Source: Chamaea fasciata
Taxonomy: Eukaryota > Chordata > Aves > Passeriformes > Sylviidae
Length of the DNA: 64,000 bases
Assembly: GCA_029207755.1 (NCBI GenBank)
Contig: JARCOQ010000006.1
Location: forward strand, 32,308,022 to 32,372,021
Direction: 5' to 3'
Position 1 is the first letter of the stretch. Every line of letters begins with the position of its first letter. The notes below the pieces were generated by a model. The model worked only from the letters and a program-made list of their open reading frames with translations. It was not told where the DNA came from and made no database searches. Below are positions 25,680 to 35,339 of this stretch, piece after piece. The translations under genes were made by a program, and so were the position numbers.

Positions 25680-26565
25680 AGGAGGCACCTGAAGCCCAGC
25701 GGGTATGAGCAGCAGAGGGGCGCGGAGTCGCTTGTTCCGCAGGCCACTGCCAGGGAAGCAGCGTGTCCTGCCCCCACGCTTTGCTGTGCCCGCACAGGGC
25801 TGTGCCGCGCCGGGGAGGCCCCACCCCGCCGTGAGCTGGCCCGTGGGATGCGCCGCTGCGGAGCCTCCGCCCGGCAAAAGAGGATGGCCTGAGAGTGAGC
25901 CCCGTTCTGTTGGCGCGCCTGCCTGCCGCGCTACCTGCGTGTCTGTGGCCGTGACGAGAACCCGCCCCGCGCTCACCCGCTCGGCCCTGGGGCGTCTCGG
26001 CGGAAGGAGATGTGAGGCGGCGGCGGCGGGCGGGGGCGCGACAGCGCCCGGCACTCTCTGCCGGCGGTCCGGGGACTTTCCCCTAGGCGGGCGCGGGGCC
26101 CATGAGGAACTGAAGTCCTCCGTGCGTGGCCTAGTGAGCAGGTCTTCAGAACATCCCAGCGTCCATTGCCACTCGATGGCGCTATATAAATCCCGGCGGA
26201 TAGGACAACTTCGAGAACAGGGTGAGTAACTTTTTTTCTGCATTTGCCTCCCTGCTGGTCTCTACAGGCGATGCACAGCGGGCAGACGGCCTCGCCGCCC
26301 CCCGAGGGGCGCCACAGCCGCGGGAGGCCGCGGAAGGCGGCAGCGGAGAGACGGAGCGGCCCCGGGAACGCGCCATGCAAATGCAGCGCCTCGGCCCCGC
26401 CCCGAGCCGGGCGGGCGCACCAGCCCCGCCTTGTGGCCGCCCCAGCGCCCGCAGGCTGCAACAGGGAGCGGCGGGCCGCACGCCTCGCACGGACGCGCAC
26501 CCGGCAGCTGCTAACAGCAGCCATCGGGCGGCTGTCCGCAAGGACCCTGCCGTACGTGTTTAGGC
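25680..26565. promoter_or_regulatory. Unassigned CpG island with TATA box between ING2 and CDKN2AIP
   Basis: About 0.9 kb of CpG-rich sequence is not attached to either known gene: it lies 8.3 kb upstream of ING2 and 2.5 kb beyond the CDKN2AIP stop. It contains TATATAAA at 26183-26190, followed by a GTGAGTAA splice-donor-like site at 26222, and an octamer motif ATGCAAAT at 26375-26382. Open frames on both strands are long but look like composition effects. It may be the promoter of a non-coding transcript. Confidence 0.5.
26183..26190 (+). promoter_or_regulatory. TATA box in the unassigned CpG island
   Basis: A perfect TATATAAA sits in a GC-rich context and would direct initiation near 26211-26214 on the plus strand. 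A donor-like CAGG|GTGAGTAA lies only about 10 nt further, which is too close for a normal first exon unless initiation is upstream. The reverse strand also reads TTTATATAG, so either direction is possible. Confidence 0.4.
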
Positions 26566-28330
26566 TGTGCTAGCAGTCCCCAGAGGAAACGGGAGTCACT
26601 TTCTGATGGCTGCGATTTCCTGTACTTCCGTAGCAAAAACGGGGTCAGTTGGGGTGTGCTTTGTCCCCCTGAGACAACCCTGCACACCTACGGTGTAAGT
26701 GCAGGTGTTCTCCCTGACCCTTATCAGCGAGGTCTGACACTTAAAGACCACCATCCCAGTCGCTAAAGACCAGGACAGTACCTGGAGGAGAGACACAGCG
26801 ATTTTAGAACTGACAGGACTGCACAAACATTTCTTGCCAGAGCCAGCTCTTTCAACTTCTTTTTTTCTTCCTCTAGGGCTGCTAGTGAAATGTTAATAAA
26901 TTCTCATTCAAATACTCAAATAGTGCTTATTCATTTGTACGTGAATCCGTGTGCTGAGTTGCTTTCCATGCAGAATGTGAAATAAAAATAACACACTTCA
27001 GCTTTGAGTTTCTATTAAGAGTAGCTACAGACTTGTTCTTTAATGATTCACAACCAAACATCAAAGAGGAGTAACATTCAAAAATCTTTAAAAAGTAATC
27101 CTAAGTCAGGTCTTTTAAAAAAGGCATCTAGCACCTCAGCCTTTTAACACAATTGCCCTAACAGCCCCTTGAGGTCAGTGAATACTGAGTGCTTTGCTTT
27201 ACAGACGAGAAACACAGGTTTTCACATTACAACACGTGCTGCAATTTTGAACCAGAGATCTGGAGATGACCAAACTAACAGCAGAGAAAGCTGTACTACA
27301 GAGGGCATGGGATGCAACTCCTGCCCCACAAGCAGTCCTTACATGTGTCTACTTGAAGGCAGTAAGGACTTGAAAACAGATCTCACACTTCCCATCGTGA
27401 CCACCACAGCTCCTAAGCAGAGCACAAAGCTTGCCCTGTGCTAGAGGCAGACACCAATTCTTGCACTAAGATGCAATTTAGCACGCTGCATTCCAAATGC
27501 CAGGTGGTGCTCCAGGAATGCCAAGGGGGAGCTCCTGAGAAATCTAACTAAGGTGAAGGACAACCGAGGGCACAGAAGCACAGGAGTCAGGTGGAGGAAG
27601 TTCTCAATCAGCCATGGGGAAGTGTGAGCGCCTTGCGGGCTTCTGGTGCTAAGGACTGGAAAGCCACTGCTTTTCAAAAGCACGCAGGGTACAGTGTAAA
27701 CACCACTGTGGTTTAGTCCCAAAAATTACAAATGAACTGGAAGTGGACGTATGTACTACTATGATCCCAGAAACTCCTATTCATTCCTTTAGCACTTGAC
27801 CAATGGATCCGTCAGTCAAGTGCAAGGACACCACTAAATGATGCTAACTACCGCAACTGGACAAGATTATTCAAAATAGCACTGAAGACATTATGGTTTT
27901 ACAATTACATGTCATTATCCAATATACCAAAACATGCAGCTTGTGCAGGTATTTCATCAACATTGAAAATAAAAGGTAATCTCCCACTTTCTTTGCCTCA
28001 AACTATTCTGTACAGGGAGCAAAAATGTAGCAAAGGAAGGGCTTGATTAGAATGAATGCTTTACAATACACTCGCTGTCTTCAGCAGACAGCAGCATTTT
28101 CATTTTGCTTACCTTGGTGTTACAAAATGAGAAACTGATATTCTGCAGGTCCCCTCCATCAGTTTTACAGTATTTCAGCTACACATTTAAAGAAACCAAC
28201 TCATCCTTGTGGGATTAACACCTTGAAGCCACTCAAAGTAAAGCTTTACTGAAGGTGTTGCAATGTTATTGAAATGGCTGGAATATTTAGTAGCCAAAAC
28301 CAAAATACTATAAAAGCTTATCACAGAGGT
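26566..28330. other. Intergenic sequence downstream of CDKN2AIP
   Basis: Apart from a possible ancient MIR/L2 fragment, I see nothing I can identify. The left end of the CDKN2AIP 3' UTR may reach into it. Confidence 0.5.
27165..27290 (+). mobile_element. Possible ancient MIR/L2-type fragment
   Basis: The sequence 'cttgaggtcagtga...tttgctttacagacgagaaacacagg...ttttgaaccagagatctgg' resembles the conserved middle and tail of MIR/L2 elements (tttacagatgaggaaact...gaacccaggtct). It is strongly diverged and rests on pattern similarity only. Confidence 0.3.
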
Positions 28331-29108
28331 TTTATTGTTTTAGTAGCAGTCAAAATATACTTAGTATAGAAATCCACGTTTAGTTGGAAAAAAAATACCA
28401 AACAAAACTGTAAATGATAGTTCACCATATAAATTAAATCTGCTTACAGTTTTGGTGTCTGAAATAGCTGTGACTTGACTGCTAATTGCCAATTTGCCAA
28501 TGTGATATTAAATGGGCTCTAACCTGATAGTATAGTGTTAAATGGGATCAGGATGTCACTTATATTGCAAGTGTTACGAAAACATCCCATAAAAATAGTC
28601 AACCAACTACTTTTTCTCCTAGTATGAGCAACAGTGAACATTATGAGCAACAAGCCTGAAACAGATAATTCAACTTTTTGATTGAAATTTTTAAACAACT
28701 TTCAATTATTCAAGTATTATGGTCCCTATGTACACACTTCTATGAGCCTAGAAAAGATATGGTAGACAATTGAGCACACTACCATCAAATTGTAAGAATT
28801 ACAAAAACGTCAGGTTTTAAACAGCAAATTGTACCTTAATAGTTTAATTAAAAATAGAAGAGTTAGGTAGACTATTTTGCAAATACAACAGCACACTAGT
28901 GTGCTGTATATTAAGGCAATACCTTTAAATGTGCACTTGTCATCTCTAACAAGTTTTATACAATTGCTACCAAGTGAAAGAACTATCATTGTCTTGCAAA
29001 ACTGAGAAAGAAATACAAAATATCTGGAAGCCTACATTTTCAAAGTACAAAATTAACCTTCAGTCCTTGTGTTGAAATACTATACACAGTACAAACAGTG
29101 ATTCTCCC
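28331..29108 (-). other. CDKN2AIP: Probable CDKN2AIP 3' UTR (end not fixed)
   Basis: AT-rich sequence follows the stop codon. A minus-strand AATAAA lies at 28331-28336 (TTTATT on plus, within ggttttattgtttt), and ATTAAA-type signals lie near 28840. Mammalian CDKN2AIP has a long 3' UTR, so about 780 nt is reasonable. The choice of signal is inference. Confidence 0.4.
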
Positions 29109-30649
29109 CTACAAGATCTCACGAGGATTTCTTAAAGCTGGAGGCAAATTTGAAGGTTTTGACTCTTCATCCAGAAGCACCAAATCTTCAATTTCACTAC
29201 CTTTGTATTTTCTCTTACATATCTTCACAATAACTTTCTTTTTGAGGAATAATTTCAAAGCTTCTCTCGAAGCCACTGCTTTGGCATTTTCCATACTTTT
29301 ACCACAGCCAGTACCCAAGTAGACAGACTTGCACCTCAGTTCACAAACTATATTTTCTAGAGAGCTTTTATTTTGAGGCAAGTCTGCAAGTTCCTTCAGG
29401 GGAACAAAAGCAACATCTAACGTAGCTTTTACAGACTGAATAGATGAATTTAGAAGTTCTGCATGATTTACATTAGGACTGAAGCCTCCAACAGCGACCA
29501 GTTTCCAGGCTACAGCTTTGTAGAGTCTGTTGAAGAAAGGTTGTCTTTCCTTCGCATCTTCGCTGGTGAGCGGTTTGCACAAAGCCTTGGCTGGGCTCTC
29601 GCCCGCCTGCGAGCCGCTCTTGGAGGCTGGCAGGGAAGTGCCTGCCTGAGCTCCACCCCGGGAGGGCCCTTGCTGAGCTCCGCTGCGAGCGGCCAGCAGC
29701 GAAGCCGCCACCTGAGCGCTGCTCTTGGAAGCCAGCAGTGAGGAGCCCGGCTGCGCGCCGCTGCGAGCGGCCAGCAGCGAGGCAGCCACCTCTGCACTGC
29801 TCTTGGAGGCCAGGAGCGGGGAGCCCACCTTAGCCGGGCCCTTGGAGGGCAGCAGCAGCGAGGTGCCCACCGAAGGACCACTCTTGGGGGCTAGCAGCAG
29901 CGAGCTGCTCACCTGAGCACCGCTCTTGGACACTGATGCTGGGGCATTCACTTGGGTTTTGGAAGACAGCAATGCAGCACTTGTTTGGGGGGTGCTCTTG
30001 GTGGTTGGTGGCACTGCTGGCACCTGTGGGGTGCTCTTGGCAGCTGGTGGCACTGCTGCTGCCTGTGGGGTGCTCTTGGTGGTCACTGGCACTGCTGCTG
30101 CCACCACTGCTGCCTGTGGGGTGCTCTTGGTGGTTGCGGGCACTGCCGCTGCCTGTGGGGTGCTCTTGGAGGTTGATGGCACTGCCGCTGCTACTGCTGC
30201 TGCCTGTGGGGTGCTCTTGGCAGCTGGTGGCAGTGCTGCTGCCACCATTTCTGGCTGAGGGGTGCTCTCGGCAGCCAGTGGTGCCACACTTACTGTAGTT
30301 TTCTTTTCAGGTGATGGCACGTTTTCACACTTGCTTTCCTTGGGTGGGCTTGAGCAAGGCTTCTTTCCTGGCTCTTGTTCAGATGAAGGTGGCTTTTGCT
30401 CAGCAGTACCTTCAGCATTAGCAGGTTTTCCTTCTGTTTCTGTGTCTGAGACTGGGACCATTTCTTGATCTGAACTGCAAGTTGACTGGGAAGTTTCTGG
30501 ATCTTTGCTAGTATCTTTTTCCTGCTTTTTGGGCAAGGTGCTCTCTTTTTTCTTCTCTCCTGCCTTGGTTGTTTTCACATCCTTTCCAGCATCCTTAGAG
30601 TCTCTGCTTTTCTCAACAGCTTGTCTCTTGCAGGGCTCCTCTACCCCTT
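29109..30649 (-). CDS. CDKN2AIP: CDKN2AIP coding exon 3 (terminal, 1541 nt)
   Basis: The acceptor TTTTGCAG precedes 30649, and the split codon G|AA gives Glu119, followed by GVEEPCK as in mammals. The exon encodes the charged region, both repeat blocks and the conserved C-terminus, ending NPREIL and TAG at 29109-29111. The C-terminal 145 residues are very close to human, while the middle is low-complexity Ala/Ser/Pro/Thr and diverged. Frames on the opposite strand across the repeats are shadows of the repetitive coding sequence. Confidence 0.96.
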
Positions 30650-31825
30650 CTGCAAAACAGGTAAAATATGTGATCCTCTTTGATTTCTGCACTATGAAAT
30701 ACCCATGTAGAAAGAAATAATCTAAAACCTTCGAGCAATACTCTCTGTGAATTTAAACAGTATATATTAGCAGTACATCTTGAACTGTCATTTCAAGTAT
30801 TAACCTACTATTTCAGAATTTGGGGGTTTTTTGGACAAAATACGGAAAATACTTGTGCAAGATTTCAGATGTTGGTTTGGACCCATAGGCAAGTATGTAT
30901 TTCTATTCTTTAAGTCCAAGCCAAAACAGACCAATACACATTAAATGGGCTATCTGACCTAAAAATAAGTGTATTTTGTCTACTAATATCACAAAACATC
31001 TTTAAAACATTAGTCTGAGAATTAATTTAAGAAACACAGCAACAATACCTGACTGGCTACAAAGGCAAAGTAACAACAATGTATTTAAGCTGGAGCACAG
31101 CAGTCCATATCACAATGCACAAGTTATCAGATTAAAGTGCACCAGTTGTAGAAATTCAAAACAACAGCTCTACATTACCAAAGGACTACATATGTATTAT
31201 GTCAATTTGAGAGACATTATATTAGAAAAAGAACAGCACAGAGAGAGGAAACTATTAACGAGAGTTTTAAAAGTAAATTATTTTGACTACTTTCTAAGCC
31301 CGAGGCAAACCGAGAACATTCAGAAACAAGCATTTTCTAGACTCCTATGTATTGTCACAGCTATGATCTGCTAACCATTGCTACTTGATATGCCTCTTTT
31401 CTTCACCTTGGCAACCAGTTCGTCTCTCGTGGTGCGGACAGGCGCGTTGGTCACTTGGATGCCTTCGGCCATTTCCAGCGCCTTCTCCATGACCTGCGGC
31501 GGGTACCTGGAGGGGCGACAAGGGGAAAGGAGGGAAGGGGCCTCGTCAGACGGTCGCGCCGCGCCGTCCCCCCGTCCCCAGACGCGTCCCGCTGAACTCA
31601 CCGGCATCCCAGGAAGACGTGGTTGGCCCACACCATGGAGAGGGACACCAGGCGCTGCAGCTGGGCACTGCCCGCCGCCGGCAGCTCCCCTACGTTGCGC
31701 AGCAGGAACTCCCGGCGGTACCGCCAGTGGTGCTCAGGCTCGCAGGCCCCGCGCAGCGTCTCCGCCCAGGCCACCTCTTCCGCCGTCCGCCCCAGGGGCT
31801 CGACCGCCGCCGCCTTCCCCGCCAT
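29109..31825 (-). CDS. CDKN2AIP: CDKN2AIP (CARF), CDKN2A-interacting protein (whole CDS, three exons: 31825-31602, 31506-31376, 30649-29109)
   Basis: This is a nuclear regulator known to bind ARF, p53 and MDM2 and to control the DNA-damage and senescence response. Its N-terminal XTBD domain binds the exonuclease XRN2. The joined exons give 631 aa, against about 580 in human. In order: XTBD (about 15-115, with HHWRYRREFLLRN and MVWANHVFLGCRYP), a Lys/Glu-rich charged region (about 120-230), seven STPQ-centred repeats (about 245-340), a second repeat block of LLASKSSAQ-type units (about 357-466), and a conserved C-terminus (about 485-631) with PFFNRLYKAVAWKLVAVGGF and a double-stranded-RNA-binding-like segment (about 535-590). 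The extra length lies in the repeats. It is transcribed towards ING2. Confidence 0.96.
29607..29936 (-). repeat. Second coding repeat block in CDKN2AIP (LLASKSSAQ-type units)
   Basis: Degenerate units of about 11-13 residues alternate SLLASKSSAQVAA-like and SLLAARSGAQ-like sequences. Two nearly identical two-unit stretches (around residues 393-416 and 423-446) suggest recent local duplication. Human CDKN2AIP carries related LLASKSSSQ repeats, so the block is ancestral, with Ser to Ala/Gly drift here. Confidence 0.8.
29973..30269 (-). repeat. Coding minisatellite: seven STPQ-centred units in CDKN2AIP
   Basis: On the plus strand the unit begins ggggtgctct and recurs with spacings of 39 or 51 bp (13 or 17 residues). 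It encodes (K/E)STPQ followed by an Ala/Val/Pro/Thr stretch. Seven copies are visible. Longer units differ from shorter ones by an extra four-codon Ala-rich insert, so length changes keep the frame. The human protein has Ser-rich repeats here instead. Confidence 0.9.
31376..31506 (-). CDS. CDKN2AIP: CDKN2AIP coding exon 2
   Basis: This is a 131-nt exon encoding YPPQVMEKALEMAEG, followed by TTRDELVAKVKKRGISSSN, which ends the XTBD domain. The acceptor is CCTCCAG at 31507-31513 and the donor is AATG|GTTAGC with the intron from 31375, a phase 1 exit. The upstream intron (31507-31601) is only 95 bp. The downstream intron (30650-31375) is 726 bp and featureless. Confidence 0.94.
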
Positions 31826-32030
31826 CGCCGCCGCCGCCACCGCGGAAACACCCTCCCCGCTGCTTCCGCCCGGCGCGCCGTGAGCTCACATCCGCCTGGG
31901 CCGGGGCGGGCGGGGCCCGGGAGGGGGAGGGGCCGCCTCCGGGCGTGGCGCTGGCGCGGAGCGGCCTGGGCGGCGTTCCGCCCGCGCCTCTCGGGGTGCC
32001 GGGCGAGAAGGGATGTTCTGGGCGCGGCTT
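31420..32030. promoter_or_regulatory. CpG island and promoter of CDKN2AIP
   Basis: This CpG-rich block covers exons 1-2 and about 200 bp upstream. On the minus strand just upstream of the start codon are an ETS-like core (CTTCCG on plus at 31863-31868) and clustered GC boxes (GGGCGGG at about 31904-31915). There is no clear TATA box, which suits a housekeeping-type promoter. The island ends abruptly about 110 bp before a CR1 insertion. Confidence 0.8.
31602..31825 (-). CDS. CDKN2AIP: CDKN2AIP coding exon 1
   Basis: The exon encodes MAGKAAAVEP to the first two bases of Arg75, most of the XTBD domain. The ATG at 31825-31823 lies in GCGATGG, a good initiation context. The frame is open further upstream, but with no ATG before it (GTG at 31840), so this start is preferred. 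The donor is CG|GTGAGT, with the intron starting at 31601. Human CDKN2AIP has an insert in this exon before the RNRQLQQL stretch. The bird protein is shorter here. Confidence 0.93.
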
Positions 32031-32141
32031 CCAGCCCTGCATTGTGACTGGTGAAAGCGTGAACAAAAGTTCTGCTTTACGGGCTGATTCTTCGAGGCTT
32101 GCTGAGGTCGGAGTTCGTGGCGGATCAATTGGTATTTTACC

Positions 32142-32830
32142 TCAGAATCACAGAATTACTTAGGTTGGAAGAGTCCTCTGGAATCATGGTCTCCAACCTC
32201 TGAGCGAACGCCACTTTGTCAGTTAGACCACGGCTCTAAGTGCCACGTCCAGTCTTCCTTTAAACACCACCGGGGATGGTGACTCCACCGCCTCCCCGAG
32301 CCGCCTGTTCCAATGCTTGGCAATCTTTTCTGTGCAGAAATTCCGCCTAATGTCCAGCCTAAACCTCCCCCGGTGCAGCTTCAGACTGTGTCCTTTTATC
32401 CTGTCACTGGTTGCCTGGGAGAAGAGGCCGATCCCACCTGGCTACAGCCTCCTTTCAGGTAGTTGTAGAGAGTGATAAGATCTCCCCTGAACCTCCTGTT
32501 TTCCAGGCTTAACACCCCCAGCTCCCTCAGCCACTTCTGATAACACTTGTGCTCCAGACCCTTCACCAGCTTCGTTTCACTTCTGTGGCCTTGCTCCACC
32601 ACCTCAATGTCCTTCCTGAATTGAGTGGCCCAGAACTGGACACAGCAGTTGAGGTGTGGCTTCACCAGTGCTGGGTACAAAGGGACAATCCTTTCCCTGC
32701 TTCTCCTGGCTATACTATTTCTGATCCAGGCCAGGATGCTACTGGTCTTCTTGGCCACCTGGGCATACTCTTGGCTCATGTGTTGCTGGCTCAGGTTCAA
32801 CCAGGATCCCCAGATCATCTTCCACCGATG
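32142..32830 (-). mobile_element. CR1 LINE, 5'-truncated, upstream of CDKN2AIP
   Basis: The plus strand begins tcagaatcacagaatt, the reverse complement of an avian CR1 3' end, then runs through about 690 bp of typical CR1 sequence. A minus-strand frame (32396-32818) encodes the C-terminal part of the CR1 ORF2 reverse transcriptase, with the family pattern [16 protein letters not shown] and LYNYLKGG. It is truncated at the 5' side and carries no complete gene. Confidence 0.9.
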
Positions 32831-32904
32831 AAAGGAAAAGGACCTTCAGGCCCTTTCCCCTTTTCCTCCTCAATGTTGTTCACACAATCGGATTTGGTAC
32901 CTGG

Positions 32905-33445
32905 TGTGCAACAGGACAATAGTTGCATACTCAAGAGAGAGACAATGATTACTTATTTCAGGGTTGCACAAGTCTGGGTGCTCGGTGGTATTCCACAAAT
33001 CAAGTAGTCACTCCAGACTTTCTGTGCCTTTATTGCTACATAGAAGCTTGGAGTTAGTTACTTTTCAAGGGGAGCTCCTCTATTATGGTTGGTTAGTAAT
33101 TTCTGTTCAAGTTATGTAACCCCAGCTAACTTCTATCCAATGCTCCAGGGAGTGGTCTTCACTTGGGGAGGGGAATTTTGACCTATAGGCACAAATTTTA
33201 ATATAATGATGAGGATGGTTTAGGTATAGGATACATAGACCTTGAGTCCTTGCCAAGTTAGCAGTGTATACATAGATGTACATCTTGATTTGCTACATTC
33301 TTAAAGCCTGATGGTTCCTGGATGTCCTTGACTAAGGGATGCTAGCTGCTGCCTGTTCCCCTGATTAGGTCTCCTTTCCTGATGGCTTTCACCAAAGACT
33401 TACCCTGACTTAAAATAATCTCGACATATTCCATGTTTTACAACA
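32905..33445 (-). mobile_element. Solo LTR of an endogenous retrovirus, sense with CDKN2AIP
   Basis: On the minus strand the 541-bp element starts TGTTGTAAAACATGG and ends CCTGTTGCACA, the TG...CA ends of a retroviral LTR. It has a TATATTAAAA element (33197-33206) and an AATAAAG poly(A) signal (33029-33034). The flanks are ctgg (32901-32904) and ttgg (33446-33449), a possible 4-bp target duplication with one mismatch. No internal viral genes or second LTR are seen in the window, so it is a solo LTR. The family cannot be named from here. Confidence 0.65.
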
Positions 33446-35287
33446 TTGGCATGTGACAGGAAGGAGGAAGGAAGGTAGTGGCAAGGACATGGGTTGTTGT
33501 AGCATTTTGGAGTAAGCATTAAAGGTGGACTGCTGGCTACAAAGGGTTCAGCTAATTGCTCTTGCAGCTCTGTAGGCTGTCTTTAGTTTGGAAAATATTA
33601 CTCCAGAATTTGATTCAAAACCATTTGAACAATTCTTTGTGAAAAAGTAATAAGCACACTGTGAAAATATCACAAGCTTCACTCTGCCAAGATAGGGCTT
33701 GCTGAATCAGTGCAAAAGAGGAAAGAGTTTTGAATTCCAAAGGGCTGTCCCTGGAGAGCTGTATTTTCCTCCTGAATTAAAGTCTGGGTTTGCTTAAGTT
33801 TTCAATTTTTAACAGCTACATGTCATCATGAACTGAACTACAGGATAGATTGCATTAAGGAAAGAGTGTTTCTCCATAACTGACTTAGATGCCTGATTGT
33901 GGAAATGGTTATAGAGTGGTTTAACTAAGAGTACCTCTGTAGAGCAAAAACTAAAGTGAGGAAATGAAGTCAGAAAAATTAAGTCCAATGCTCTTTATCC
34001 ATTGTTAAAATTGAAGTGCTTTTCCTTTGCTTTCCTCTTTACCCACTGACTGTATGTGTGTCAACACAAATACTGATGACCGCTGCGGAAAAATTTGGAA
34101 CAGTTTTGCACACATGTAGAATGGCTAACGACAGTTTTTGGTTGTAGTGAACAACTCCTCTGGTTTGATACCTTTCTGGAACCTTATGCTTTAATTTTGG
34201 GTTAATTTTTTCTGGTGTTACTGCTGCATCAATGTATCATTGTTGGTACAAAGATGACTTTAAAAAATGAGCCTTTTGTCTTCCCTACCTGTTTTTTTCC
34301 AGTCATATTCTTCCTATATTATTAATGTGTACTTGAATCACACTGGAAACAGGATAAATCCTACTGGAGTGTGGGATGGTGTGCACAGACAAGCATAGGT
34401 GTATACCTGCAGTACTCTCTGAGCACTAAGAAACATGCTGTGTCTCAGGTTGATAACTGTGTGTATTAGAAAAGAGAGAAAAACACTGCTGTTAATTTTG
34501 AAAAACAAAGCAAGTACTATTTTCATTCTCACCAGGAAAGACAATTTTGAAGTTGAACACCTCACTGATGGTACTAATGCTGTGCATTTAATTTTCAACA
34601 TTGGAAGAAAAGAGATGGTTTTGTTCTCACTGGGGAAGGAACTTCTAAATGCCATGTCAATAGTAGTGTTGTTTAGAGTCATTTGGGGTTTGATAATAGC
34701 TGCTTTTGGTAAGATAGAACAAAAATCTTAAGATGAATCATACCAGTGTGTATAAATCACAGTATTGCACCTGTACTTCTTGTATAATAAGTTTATTTGT
34801 GCCTTTATAAACAGTGAATTATTATTTCTTCAAAGTCAAGTCCCACTGAAACACAGAGGGCAGTATATCCCATTGAGTTCAATTATGTTCTGTGCAGTTA
34901 AGATTAGTATATTGTGACATTCCCAACTCAGTTTAATATGAAAACTGTGCCCTTTACATCACACAATGCAAAGAAAGCTCAGAATTATTGCCAGAGAAAG
35001 GCAATAACAGTGGAATCTTACTGGCCTGGCACAATAAATCCCCTGAACACCATCTTAGGTTGGTCCCTGCTATAAGTAATAACTACTGGAGAGCTCTGGC
35101 TTAAGTTCATTAGAAATGCAGGTTGAAGAAGGATGGGCAAGACACGTTTTGCCATTTCCTGATGCCATGTGTTCTGCTAGAGCAGATTGTTGAAGTTCTC
35201 TTACCCAGGCAAAAGACAGCACTTCCAGGGAGATGTGTCTGCGTGTGCCAAAGTACCCAGTCATTACTGTTCAGTAAACTAACCCTT

Positions 35288-35339
35288 GGAATAGAAGAAA
35301 TTATTTGCTAGAAGGAATAGAAGAAATTATTTGCTAGAA
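35288..35339 (+). repeat. Perfect 26-bp tandem duplication
   Basis: The unit beginning ggaatagaagaaattat and ending ctagaa occurs twice head to tail with no mismatch (35288-35313 and 35314-35339). Confidence 0.95.

Noticed and set aside
25705..26541. Long frames on both strands in the unassigned CpG island
   Set aside because: Several overlapping frames on both strands are open at once, residues are Ala/Arg/Pro/Gly-biased, and nothing is recognisable.
29510..29881. 123-residue minus-strand frame rich in Pro, Arg and Trp
   Set aside because: It is a shifted frame of the CDKN2AIP repeat region, whose true frame is clear from homology.
29926..30298. Plus-strand frames rich in GVLLVVGGTAA repeats
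   Set aside because: They are antisense readings of the coding minisatellite and not a separate membrane protein.
31826..31840. Upstream extension of CDKN2AIP to a GTG at 31840
   Set aside because: The codon is GTG, and the ATG at 31825 has a good context and fits the family.
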